From contig NZ_QWFA01000057.1 in NCBI RefSeq assembly GCF_003501885.1, forward strand, positions 1 through 50,554: 50,554 nt of DNA. Reading direction: 5' to 3'. Shown here piece by piece: positions 9,903 to 18,574 of the stretch. The stretch comes from Streptomyces globisporus (GTDB taxonomy: Bacteria > Actinomycetota > Actinomycetes > Streptomycetales > Streptomycetaceae). Made by a program: the position numbers and the translations under genes. The notes under the pieces are model-generated. The model searched no databases and was not told the DNA's origin. It saw only the letters and a list, made by a program, of their open reading frames with translations. The stretch's first letter is position 1, and each line of letters begins with the position of its first letter.

Positions 9903-12257
9903 ATGACAGGACCCCTGGTCCCCTTCCGTGAATTCGTTCTCAAAGTGCACAGCAGGTGCGATCTCGCCTGCGACCACTGCTACGTCTACGAACATGCAGA
10001 TCAGAGTTGGCTGACCCGACCGAAAGTCATCTCCGACGAGGCAATTTCCTGGACGGCCCGGCGTCTGGCCGAGCATGCCACCACCCATGCGCTTCCCTCC
10101 GTCACAGTGATCCTGCACGGCGGGGAACCGCTCCTGGCAGGGCCCGCGCGACTGCGCCGGGTCTGCGAGGAGCTCGGCTCGGCCCTGAACGGCATCGCTG
10201 AGCTGGACCTCAGGATCCACACCAACGGCGTCCAGCTCAGCCCCCGTTACCTCGACCTCTTCGACGAGTTCCACGTCCGCGTCGGGATCTCGCTCGACGG
10301 CGACCGCGCCGCCAACGACCGCCACCGCCGGTACGCCGACGGACGCAGCAGCCACCCGATGGTGCTGCGCGCGGTCGACCTGCTCCGCGAGGAGCGCTAC
10401 CGCCATCTGGACCTCGGCCTGCTCTGCACGGTCGACATCCACAACGACCCGGTGGCCGTGCACGACGCCCTCGCCGAGCTCGAACCCCCGCTCGTCGACT
10501 TCCTGCTGCCGCACGCCACCTGGGACGACCCGCCGCCACGCCCGGACGGCTCGCCCACCGCGTACGCCGCATGGCTCCTGGCGGTCTTCGACCGCTGGAC
10601 GGAACAGGGCCGTCCCATGCCCGTCCGGATGTTCGCCTCGGTGCTCTCCAGCCTGAACGGCGGCCCCAGCCTCACCGAATCGCTCGGCCTCGCCCCCACC
10701 GACCTCGTCGTCATCGAGACCGACGGGAAGCTGGAGCAGGTCGACTCGCTCAAGAGCGCCTACGAGGGCGCCGCCGCCACCGGGTTCGACGTCTTCAGCA
10801 ATACGTTCGACGAGGTCGCGGCCCACCCCGGCGTCCGGGCCCGCCAGCTCGGGCTGGCCGGAGTCAGCGAGACCTGTCGCCGCTGCCCGGTCGTGCGGTC
10901 GTGCGGCGGCGGGCTCTACACCCACCGGTACCGCTCCGACCACGGAACCGATGGCGGCTTCGACAACCCCTCGGTCTACTGCGCCGACCTGGCCGCGCTG
11001 ATCCGCGGCATCGAGGAACGGACCGCCGCCGCCACCGAGTCGCCCGCCGTCCGGGCGCCGGACGCCTTGCTCGCCGCCCACCTGGACCTGACCCGCACCC
11101 TGCTCGCCGCGCTCCACGACACCCTCGACGGACAGGGCGGAGAGCTCTGGGACGAGGCCTGGCGGCTCGCGGCGAGCGTGGAGGCCGACGCCCGGGGCGC
11201 CGACGCGCTCGACACGGTGCTCGCCCACCCCTACACCCGCACCTGGCTGATCGGCGCCCTGGAGGATGTCCACGCCGGCCGCGGCCTGACCGAGCCCGCC
11301 ACCGAACGGCTCGGCGCCTGTGTGGCCGCCGCCGCCGTCCGGGCCGGACTCGACCTGCCGGTGCCGGTGGCGTACCGCGACGGAAGCCTGCATCTGCCCA
11401 CCCTCGGCACCGCGGTCGTCGGCGGGCCGGGGGAGCGGGGTGTGGCGCTGGTGCGCGCCACGGGCGACGGCTTCCTCGTCCGCCGGCCGGACACAGGCAC
11501 CGACGCCGTGCCCGCCGTTCACGGCCCGGAGCTGCGTATCGCGCGTGAGGAAGCGGAGGGCCCGCACTGGCGCCCCGTCCGCGTCCTGCGGCGGATGCCC
11601 GCTCCGGCCCTCCTGCTGGACGACCTCGACCCCTTCCGCGACGGCTTCGGCACCGCCCCGGCAGACCGGCTCACCGCGGAGCGGGCCGAGGCGTGGGGGC
11701 ACCGGATCGCCGGCGCCTGGGCGCTGCTGGCCGACGCCGTTCCGGAGCAGGCGGCGGAGGCGGCCCGGACGCTCACCACGATGACCCCGCTGACCGCAGG
11801 TACGGCCGAGCCGGGTCGGTACGGCCACGGCGCGCTCGGCGTCGGGGAGGCGGCCGACGGCAAGGCGCTGGCACTCGGCCTGCTCAGCGGATTCCGCCGC
11901 GCGAAACTGCGCGCGCTCGGTGAAGTGACGGATCTTTACGCCCTGGACGGTACCTGGGACCATCGAACGCCCTGGGGGAGCGAACACGTGACGTTCTCCC
12001 GACTGCTGGCCGAGACATTCGAACGGGCGGGGCTCGGGCTGTACGATCCGCGCTTCCTCACGGGTGTTCCGGAAGCGCTCGACATGATCGAAAACGCGGC
12101 GGAGGTGACGGTCGACGGAAAACAGCTGATCGCCGCTGTCCGCAAGGAGATCAGCGGAACGCGGAGTGCGGCCGGGAAAAGTCGCGGCAGGAGCCTCTCG
12201 CCGTCCGGTCCGGTAGCGAACGTCCTGGCCTCTGACCGGAAAGTGACGTTCGAATGA
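9903..12257 (+). CDS. fxsB: FxsB radical SAM/SPASM maturase with inactivated HExxH extension
   Basis: A 784-residue peptide maturase. The radical SAM CxxxCxxC motif is C19-DLA-C23-DH-C26, followed by LHGGEPLL (SAM-binding GGE) near residue 78. A SPASM-type cluster region follows with Cys325, Cys328, Cys334 and Cys360 (CRRCPVVRSCGGGLYTHRY ... VYC). Such enzymes make C-C crosslinks; FxsB types are reported to form three-residue cyclophanes on FxsA. The C-terminal part (about 560-745) aligns with the alpha-ketoglutarate HExxH peptide beta-hydroxylase domain. Its metal motif, however, reads SGFRR at 662-666, so this extension should be catalytically dead (the FxsBH form). It lies 30 bases after fxsA. 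ATG 9903 starts directly before the conserved PFREFVLKVHSRCDLAC. Confidence 0.92.
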   Translation: MTGPLVPFREFVLKVHSRCDLACDHCYVYEHADQSWLTRPKVISDEAISWTARRLAEHATTHALPSVTVILHGGEPLLAGPARLRRVCEELGSALNGIAELDLRIHTNGVQLSPRYLDLFDEFHVRVGISLDGDRAANDRHRRYADGRSSHPMVLRAVDLLREERYRHLDLGLLCTVDIHNDPVAVHDALAELEPPLVDFLLPHATWDDPPPRPDGSPTAYAAWLLAVFDRWTEQGRPMPVRMFASVLSSLNGGPSLTESLGLAPTDLVVIETDGKLEQVDSLKSAYEGAAATGFDVFSNTFDEVAAHPGVRARQLGLAGVSETCRRCPVVRSCGGGLYTHRYRSDHGTDGGFDNPSVYCADLAALIRGIEERTAAATESPAVRAPDALLAAHLDLTRTLLAALHDTLDGQGGELWDEAWRLAASVEADARGADALDTVLAHPYTRTWLIGALEDVHAGRGLTEPATERLGACVAAAAVRAGLDLPVPVAYRDGSLHLPTLGTAVVGGPGERGVALVRATGDGFLVRRPDTGTDAVPAVHGPELRIAREEAEGPHWRPVRVLRRMPAPALLLDDLDPFRDGFGTAPADRLTAERAEAWGHRIAGAWALLADAVPEQAAEAARTLTTMTPLTAGTAEPGRYGHGALGVGEAADGKALALGLLSGFRRAKLRALGEVTDLYALDGTWDHRTPWGSEHVTFSRLLAETFERAGLGLYDPRFLTGVPEALDMIENAAEVTVDGKQLIAAVRKEISGTRSAAGKSRGRSLSPSGPVANVLASDRKVTFE

Positions 12258-12264
12258 CCGAACG
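12247..12264. other. Short hairpin across the fxsB stop codon
   Basis: CGTTCG-AATGAC-CGAACG forms a 6-bp stem enclosing the fxsB TGA. Together with the 103-base fxsB-fxsC gap it may tune readthrough into fxsC. It is short and could be chance. Confidence 0.25.
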
Positions 12265-12360
12265 GGAGGGCCTGGAATGCGGCCCGCTCCGGAATGATGA
12301 GTTCGCTTGCACTCCCTTCCTCCTTCCGGGATGCGAGTGCTCATACAGGACGGGGGTCGT

Positions 12361-13671
12361 GTGCACGCATCGACGCAACAGCGAGCGGTGGGCCATCGGC
12401 CGTATTTCTTTCTGAGTTACGCCCACACGCCGGGGTACGGCGCCGGCACGGACCCCGATATGTGGGTCGAAAGGCTTTTCCAGGATCTCTGCGGCCATGT
12501 GATGGCCATGACCGACTTACCCGCCGGCGCGCCCGCGGGCTTCATGGACCGGGAGATACGCTCCGGCGAGGGCTGGTCGGAACGGCTCGGCGACGTCCTC
12601 GCCACCTGCCGGGTCTTCGTTCCGCTGTTCTCGCCGCGTTACTTCGCCAGTGAGATGTGCGGCAAGGAGTGGTACGCCTTCGAACAGCGGGCCATCCACC
12701 ACCGGGCCCGCTCCAACCAGCCGGCCGAAGCCATCGTCCCCGCGCTCTGGGTGCCGGTGCCACCGAGCCAACTGCCCGGCTCTGCCGAGCGATTGCAGTT
12801 CAACCACCGCGACTTCGGCGAACGGTACGTCAGCGACGGCCTCTACGGTCTGATCAAGCTCAGACTCTTCGCCGAGGAGTACGAACGGGCCGTCTACGAA
12901 CTGGCCAAACGCATCGTCAGCGTCGCCGACTCGGTCCGCATCGACACCGGCCGACCCGTCGACTACCGCCTGGCCCCCAGCGCCTTCGGCTCCCCCAGCA
13001 GCGGAGTCGGCGCACCCCGGCCGATGCAGATCACCATCGCGGCGCCCACCCGCCACGATCTGCCCGAGGGACGCAACAGCGACCACTACGGCGACCATCC
13101 CCAGGACTGGAACCCGTACTATCCCGCCTCCGCCCGGCCGCTGGCCTATGTGGCCGAGGAACTGGTCCGCTCGCTCAACTACCAAGCCGTCATCACCTCG
13201 TTCGACGAGGACCGGCACGACGGCAAGGCGCCGCCCAGCACTCCCGAGATCCTGCTCGTCGACCGCTGGGCCCTGAGGGACGAGGACCACTGCCGCAGGC
13301 TCGCCGCCTTCGACGCGGAGAACCGGCCCTGGGTGACCATGGTCGTCCCGTGGAGCCGCGAGGACCACCAGAGCCGAGCGGCGGAGACGGAGCTCACCGA
13401 GAAGCTCGAAGCGGTCATGCCGGTCAAGATGGGCCAGGGCCGGGCCCTCTGCCGCGCCGCCGCGAAAGGAGTGCCGACGATGGAGGCGTTCGGCCAACTC
13501 CTGCCCCAGGTGGTCGAGGTGGCCGCCCAGCAGTATCTGAAACACGCGAAGGCCTACCCGCCCGGATCCGGCGGCGGATCCGGCGAGCGGACCCGGCTCA
13601 CCGGCCCCATGGGCAACACGAGCTACATACCCGACCCGCACGACCCTGCGACGGAAGCGGAGGACCTATGA
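12361..13671 (+). CDS. fxsC: FxsC, TIR-like protein of the FxSxx-COOH system
   Basis: A 436-residue protein with an N-terminal TIR-like domain: the strand PYFFLSYAH, a BB-loop-like region, and FSPRYFASEMCGKEWYAFE, in which Glu103 occupies the catalytic glutamate position of NAD-cleaving TIR enzymes. A second alpha/beta region (about 215-400) contains EILLVDRWAL and WVTMVVPWSRED. The tail is Gly/Ser-rich. Family members always accompany FxsB. The start is set at GTG 12361, which has GGGGG just upstream; ATG 12331 lacks one. The stop overlaps the next start as ATGA. Codon 53 (12517-12519) is TTA, rare in Streptomyces and read by the developmentally controlled bldA tRNA. NADase activity is plausible but unproven. 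Confidence 0.88.
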   Translation: MHASTQQRAVGHRPYFFLSYAHTPGYGAGTDPDMWVERLFQDLCGHVMAMTDLPAGAPAGFMDREIRSGEGWSERLGDVLATCRVFVPLFSPRYFASEMCGKEWYAFEQRAIHHRARSNQPAEAIVPALWVPVPPSQLPGSAERLQFNHRDFGERYVSDGLYGLIKLRLFAEEYERAVYELAKRIVSVADSVRIDTGRPVDYRLAPSAFGSPSSGVGAPRPMQITIAAPTRHDLPEGRNSDHYGDHPQDWNPYYPASARPLAYVAEELVRSLNYQAVITSFDEDRHDGKAPPSTPEILLVDRWALRDEDHCRRLAAFDAENRPWVTMVVPWSREDHQSRAAETELTEKLEAVMPVKMGQGRALCRAAAKGVPTMEAFGQLLPQVVEVAAQQYLKHAKAYPPGSGGGSGERTRLTGPMGNTSYIPDPHDPATEAEDL

Positions 13672-16600
13672 GTGCCGGTCGTGACGGGCGCATCGTCACC
13701 TTCTACTCGTACAAGGGCGGTACCGGGCGCACCATGGCGCTCGCCAACACCGCCTGGATCCTCGCGGCCAACGGCAAGCGAGTGCTGGCCGTCGACTGGG
13801 ACCTGGAAGCCCCCGGACTCCACCGGTTCTTCCACCCCTTCCTCGACCCGGCCACCCTCGGCGCCACCACCGGCGTGATCGACCTGATCACCGAGTACGC
13901 CTGGGCCGCGACCAGCCCCGCCCAGCGCGCCGAGGACTGGCACCGCGACTACGCCCGTATCCAGCCCCACGCCGTGTCGCTGACCCCGGAGTCGCTCGGC
14001 TGGGAGTTCCCGCAGGGCGGCACGCTCGACTTCGTCTCCGCCGGACGGCAGAACCGCGAGTACAGCGCCACGGTCTCCACCTTCGACTGGGACAACTTCT
14101 ACGACCGGTTCGGCGGCGGCCACTTCTTCGACGCCCTGCGCGACGACATGAAGGCCAACTACGACTACGTCCTCATCGACAGCCGGACCGGCCTCAGCGA
14201 CATCGCCGACATCTGCACCGTCCACCTCCCGGACGTCCTCGTCGACTGCTTCACCCTCAGCGACCAGTCCATCGACGGCGCGGCCTCCGTCGCCCGCCAG
14301 ATCGCCGAGCGCAACACCGGCCGCCCGATCGCCCTCTACCCCGTACCGATGCGGATCGACGAGGGCGAGAAGGAGAAGGCGGACGCCGGACGGGCGCTGG
14401 CCCGGCTCAAGTTCGACCGGCTGCCGCGCGATCTGTCCGGCGACGAACTCACCGCCTACTGGGGGGCGGTGGAGATCCCGTACCGGCCCTACTACGCCTA
14501 CGAGGAGACCCTGGCAACCTTCGGCGACGAGGCCGGGCTCACCAACTCGCTGCTCTCCGCCTTCGAACGGCTCACCGCGGTCATCACCGACCGGGAGATC
14601 ACCTCGATGCCGCCGGTCGGCGAAGAGGTCCGGCTGCGGATCCGCGACGCCTTCACCCGGCGCAGGCCCGCCCTGCCCGCCGATCTCCACCTCAGCTATG
14701 TGGCGGAGAACCGGATGTGGGCCGACTGGCTCGAATCGATCCTCACCCGGGCCGGTTTCCGCGTCGTTCCGCGCGACGTCTCCGCCGAACGCCCGCCCGA
14801 GGAGCCGGCCGACACCACCGCCGAGAACGCCGCCCGCACCGTGGTCCTGCTCTCCAGCGCCTACCTCAAGTCCCAGCGCGCGGTCGAGCTGTGGGAACGG
14901 AGCGCATCCGAGTCCGTGGGCAGCGGCCGCCGCCGGCTGGTCCCGCTGCGGGTCGGGGACGTACGCCTGACCACCCCGTACATCGACCGGAACCCGATCG
15001 ACCTCTACCGGCTGGACGAGGTGCACGCCACCACCGCCGTGATGCGGGCCCTGGACCGCCCGGTGCAGGTGACCGACGGGGTCTCGCCCGGGCCCCGCTT
15101 CCCCGGCACCGTGCCGAGGATCTGGAACGCGCCGCCCCGCAACCCCGGCTTCACCGGCCGCTCGCTCGTCCTGGAGCGGATGCGCGACCAGCTCGGCGGC
15201 GGCCTGGCCGTCGTCCTGCCGCAGCCGCAGACCCTGTACGGACTCGGCGGCGTCGGCAAGACACAGGTGGCCCTGGAGTACGTGCACCGCTTCATGGCCG
15301 ACTACGACCTGGTGTGGTGGATATCGTCCGAGCAGCCCGACGACGTCGTCGCCTCGCTCGCCGAACTCGCCGGCCGGCTCGGCGCCCAGGGCGGCGACGA
15401 CATGGCGGCCGCCTCCCAGGAGGCCGTCGACCTGCTGCGGCGCGGGGTGCCCTCCGACCGCTGGCTGCTGGTCTTCGACAACGCGGACGACCCCGAGCAG
15501 CTGCGCCGCTACTTCCCGCAGGGCGGATCCGGCCACATCCTGGTGACCTCCCGCAACCAGAGCTGGTCCCAGCACGGCGACGCGCTGCCCGTGGACGTCT
15601 TTCTCCGCGAGGAGTCCATCGAACACCTCCAGCGTCGGGCCCCGGGGCTCAGCGACGAGGACGCCGACCAGGTGGCGACCGCGGTGGGCGACCTGCCGCT
15701 GGCCGTGGAGCAGGCGGCCGCCTGGATCGCGGAGACCGCCACCCCCATCGGCACCTATCTCGAACAGCTCGCCCAGCAGGCGACCCAGGTCCTCGCGCTC
15801 AACCAGCCGGCCGGCTACCCGGAGCCGGTCGCAGCGACCTGGAACATCTCCATCTCCCGGCTCAAGGAGCGTTCGCCCGCCGCCGTTCGGCTGCTTCAGC
15901 TCTGTGCCTTCTTCGCCCCGGAGCCGATCTCCGCGAACCTCCTCTACAGCAAGGAGATGATCGACGCGCTGAAGCCGTACGACTCCTCGCTCCAGGAGAA
16001 GCTGGTGCTCGGCCGGGTCATCCGGGAGATCGGCCGCTTCGCCCTCGCCAAGGTCGACCAGGTCTCCAACTCCATCCAGGTGCACCGCCTCGTCCAGGCC
16101 GTGATCAAGGCACAGCTCAGCGAGGAGGAGCAGCGCGAGGCCCGGCACGTCGTGCACCGCATCCTCGCCGGGGCCCGGCCCGACGACGACGAGCCGATAG
16201 ACAATCCGGCCACCTGGCCGACCTTCGCCACGATCTGGCCGCACCTCGGCCCCTCCGACGCCCGCAACTGCACCGAGCCGGAGACCCGCAGGCTCCTGAT
16301 CGACCGGGTCCGCTACCTCTGGAAGCGCGGTGACGTCAGGACCGCGTGGGCGCTGGGCGAGGATCTGCGCGAGCTCTGGCGCGAGAAGCTGGGCGAGCGC
16401 GATCTCCAGTACCTCTACCTCCGCTTCCACCTCTCCAACATCCTGCGCACACGCGGACGTTACGTGGAGGCGAGGGAGCTGGACGAGGTCACCCTGGAAC
16501 GCCAGCGCGAGGTGCTGGGACCCGAGCACCCGCACACGTACATGACCACCAGCAGCCTGGCCATCGACCTCGGGCTGCTGGGGGATTACGCGGGGGCGAT

Positions 16601-17603
16601 CGAGATGGCGACCGAGGCCCACGAGGGGTTCGGGCAGATCTTCCACGACTCCCACCCCCGGACCCTGGCCGCGGCCAACAACCTGGCGCTGAACCTGCGC
16701 AGCGTCGGCCAGTACGCCCGCGCCCGGGAGATCGACCAGGACGTCTACGACCTCCGCTCCCAGGTGCTCGGAGCGGAACACCCCTACAGCCTCTCCTCGG
16801 CCATGAACCTCGCCCGTGACCTGCGGGAAGTCGGGCGTTACGAGGACTCGGCGGCACTGCTCAGCACGACGTACAACAGCTTCAAGGAGACGATGGGCCG
16901 CAGCTTCCCCGCGACGCTGAGCGCCGCGAAGAGCCTCGCGGTGTCGTTGCGCAGGGCGGGCCGACTGGAGGACGCGCGCCGTCTCACGGTGGCGACCCGC
17001 GCCCGGTACCGGGCGAAGTACACCACCGCCAACCCCGATTCACTGGCCTGCGACCTCAACCTCGCCGCGGACCTGTTCGCGGCCGGGGAGAGTGCCGAGG
17101 CGAGGGACACGGCGCAGGAAGTCGTCGACCAGTACATGAAGGTGCCGGGGGAGAAGCACCCGTACACCCTGGCCGCGCAGAACAACCTCGGCGTCTATCT
17201 GACCGGGGCCGGAGAGCCGGAAGCGGCGGAGCGGGTGCTGAAACTGGTCGTCGCGGGCATGCGCGAGGCCTTCGGCCGGGAGCACCCCAACACCCTGTTC
17301 TGTGTGATGAACCTGGCCAGCGCGACGGCGGACCGGGGTGAGCTGGACATCGTGCTGGAGACCGAGCAGCGGCTGTGCGGCCAGTTGCGGGATGCGCTCG
17401 GGGCGCACCATCCGGAGACCCTGGCCATGACCTCGAACATGGCGGTCACGCTGGACGCCATGGGGCGCGAGGAAGAGGCGGTGCAGTTGCGGGCGGACAT
17501 CGTTCCCGACCTGTCGCGCCAGCTCGGCGACGATCATCCGCTGGTCCGGATCGCCCGGTCCGAGGAGCGGTTCCGGCGGGAGCTGGAACCCATGTCGGTG
17601 TGA
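13668..17603 (+). CDS. fxsT: FxsT: ParA-like / TIR / NB-ARC / TPR protein of the FxSxx-COOH system
   Basis: A 1311-residue multidomain protein. Residues 1-300: ParA/MinD-like P-loop domain with deviant Walker A KGGTGRT (16-22), DWDLEAPG (about 43-50) and IDSRTG. About 335-450: TIR-like domain (LHLSYVAENRMWADWL). About 475-770: NB-ARC/STAND ATPase with Walker A GLGGVGKT (525-532), Walker B LLVFDNAD (about 600), ILVTSRN and GDLPLAVEQ. About 880-1300: eight to nine kinesin-light-chain-like TPRs, each marked by a G..HPxTL signature. STAND ATPases sense a trigger through their repeats and oligomerise; FxsT could then gate the TIR module. The TIR helix carries AVELWE, with the expected catalytic Glu displaced by one residue. 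ATG 13668 overlaps the fxsC stop, indicating translational coupling. Confidence 0.9.
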   Translation: MSAGRDGRIVTFYSYKGGTGRTMALANTAWILAANGKRVLAVDWDLEAPGLHRFFHPFLDPATLGATTGVIDLITEYAWAATSPAQRAEDWHRDYARIQPHAVSLTPESLGWEFPQGGTLDFVSAGRQNREYSATVSTFDWDNFYDRFGGGHFFDALRDDMKANYDYVLIDSRTGLSDIADICTVHLPDVLVDCFTLSDQSIDGAASVARQIAERNTGRPIALYPVPMRIDEGEKEKADAGRALARLKFDRLPRDLSGDELTAYWGAVEIPYRPYYAYEETLATFGDEAGLTNSLLSAFERLTAVITDREITSMPPVGEEVRLRIRDAFTRRRPALPADLHLSYVAENRMWADWLESILTRAGFRVVPRDVSAERPPEEPADTTAENAARTVVLLSSAYLKSQRAVELWERSASESVGSGRRRLVPLRVGDVRLTTPYIDRNPIDLYRLDEVHATTAVMRALDRPVQVTDGVSPGPRFPGTVPRIWNAPPRNPGFTGRSLVLERMRDQLGGGLAVVLPQPQTLYGLGGVGKTQVALEYVHRFMADYDLVWWISSEQPDDVVASLAELAGRLGAQGGDDMAAASQEAVDLLRRGVPSDRWLLVFDNADDPEQLRRYFPQGGSGHILVTSRNQSWSQHGDALPVDVFLREESIEHLQRRAPGLSDEDADQVATAVGDLPLAVEQAAAWIAETATPIGTYLEQLAQQATQVLALNQPAGYPEPVAATWNISISRLKERSPAAVRLLQLCAFFAPEPISANLLYSKEMIDALKPYDSSLQEKLVLGRVIREIGRFALAKVDQVSNSIQVHRLVQAVIKAQLSEEEQREARHVVHRILAGARPDDDEPIDNPATWPTFATIWPHLGPSDARNCTEPETRRLLIDRVRYLWKRGDVRTAWALGEDLRELWREKLGERDLQYLYLRFHLSNILRTRGRYVEARELDEVTLERQREVLGPEHPHTYMTTSSLAIDLGLLGDYAGAIEMATEAHEGFGQIFHDSHPRTLAAANNLALNLRSVGQYARAREIDQDVYDLRSQVLGAEHPYSLSSAMNLARDLREVGRYEDSAALLSTTYNSFKETMGRSFPATLSAAKSLAVSLRRAGRLEDARRLTVATRARYRAKYTTANPDSLACDLNLAADLFAAGESAEARDTAQEVVDQYMKVPGEKHPYTLAAQNNLGVYLTGAGEPEAAERVLKLVVAGMREAFGREHPNTLFCVMNLASATADRGELDIVLETEQRLCGQLRDALGAHHPETLAMTSNMAVTLDAMGREEEAVQLRADIVPDLSRQLGDDHPLVRIARSEERFRRELEPMSV

Positions 17604-17607
17604 CACA

Positions 17608-17677
17608 CCTCGCGCCGGGAGGCTCGGGGGCATCCGGCCCTGATCCGCCGGACACCCCTCGTCCTCCCGGCGCGAGG
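17608..17677. terminator. Long-loop hairpin after fxsT
   Basis: CCTCGCGCCGGGAGG (17608-17622) is perfectly complementary to 17663-17677, giving a 15-bp stem with a 40-base loop. It starts 5 bases after the fxsT stop and ends 10 bases before the stop of the convergent hydrolase gene, so it can terminate both. Confidence 0.7.
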
Positions 17678-17686
17678 CGGCCGGGG

Positions 17687-18574
17687 TCAGTTCCCGCCGC
17701 AGTGCTCCCGCTCGTCCAGCAGCCAGTCGAGGATGCGGGGGAGCATGGGGAACGCGTCGAAGTGCGCCGCCCTCGGCTCCAGTACGGTGGTGGCGCCCGG
17801 GATCTGTCCGGCCAGCCAGCGGGAGTGGCCGACCGGGGAGAAGACGTCCTTCTCCCCGTGCCAGAGCAGCACCTCGCCGACGATGTGGGCCGGGTCGAAA
17901 CCCCAGGGGCGGCAGAACGCGATGGCGTCGTCGATCCAGCCGTACGCCGAATGGCGCAGCCCCTCGCTGAAGTTGCGCAGCAGCATGGACCGGATGCCCG
18001 CGTCGTTGACCACCAGCCGGTCGGAGTCCGTCAGTTCCCGGCGCAGATCGTCCAGCAGCCGGACCGGGTCCTGCCGGATCTGTGCCGAGCGGACGATGAA
18101 GGACTGCGCCAGGGACTCCGGGTCGTCGGCCGCCGTGGAGTACGCGAGCACATTGGACGCGCTCATCCCCTCGAACCAGTCGAGCCCGGCCGCGTCCCGG
18201 GGTGCGAGACTGACCAGGGCCGCGGTCCGGGTGACCCGTTCCGGCATCAGCGCCGCGCAGGCCAGGGCGTGCGGCGCCCCGCCGGAGCGGCCGACCACGG
18301 CGAAGCGATCGAGTTCCAGCGCGTCGGCGATGGCGCGGACGTCCTCGACGACGTCGCTGATCCGCCGGCCCTCGTGCCGGTCGCTGCCGCCGTAGCCCGG
18401 GCGGTCGTACGCGATCAGCTGTGTATGGCGCTGGTAGAGGACCATGCCGCGGGGAGCGGGGCCGAGTCTGCTGCCCGGAGTGCCGTGGAGGAGGAAGACC
18501 GGTCTTCCCCGTGGATCGCCCATCCGCTCGACCATCAGATGCCGCCCGTCCGCCGCGAGCACCCGATCGCGCAC
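17687..18574 (-). CDS. Alpha/beta hydrolase
   Basis: A 295-residue cytosolic alpha/beta-hydrolase fold protein. The oxyanion-hole motif HGTPGS is at about 30-35, and the nucleophile elbow GRSGG (about 95-99) holds the catalytic Ser. The acid lies in HGEKDVFSP and the catalytic His in AAHFDAF near residue 275. No signal peptide is visible. Possible substrates include esters, lactones or epoxides; the sequence does not decide. Start is GTG at 18574 with GGGGGAGG about 6 bases upstream on the minus strand. It is convergent with fxsT and separated from it by a strong hairpin, so it is probably not part of that operon. Confidence 0.85.
   Translation of the reverse strand: MRDRVLAADGRHLMVERMGDPRGRPVFLLHGTPGSRLGPAPRGMVLYQRHTQLIAYDRPGYGGSDRHEGRRISDVVEDVRAIADALELDRFAVVGRSGGAPHALACAALMPERVTRTAALVSLAPRDAAGLDWFEGMSASNVLAYSTAADDPESLAQSFIVRSAQIRQDPVRLLDDLRRELTDSDRLVVNDAGIRSMLLRNFSEGLRHSAYGWIDDAIAFCRPWGFDPAHIVGEVLLWHGEKDVFSPVGHSRWLAGQIPGATTVLEPRAAHFDAFPMLPRILDWLLDEREHCGGN

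Noticed and set aside
9663..12344. 893-codon open frame on the minus strand opposite fxsB
   Set aside because: Composition is Gly/Arg/Gln-rich without domains, and it mirrors the codon bias of fxsB; a GC-rich antisense shadow.
12657..13667. Extending fxsT upstream to 12657 (1648 codons)
   Set aside because: The upstream 337 codons are Arg/Pro/Gly noise in another frame of fxsC; the ATG overlapping the fxsC stop is directly followed by the conserved ParA-like start.
13623..16781. 1052-codon open frame on the minus strand opposite fxsT
   Set aside because: Low-complexity Gly/Val/Asp/Arg sequence with no recognisable motif, while fxsT on the plus strand has several complete domains.
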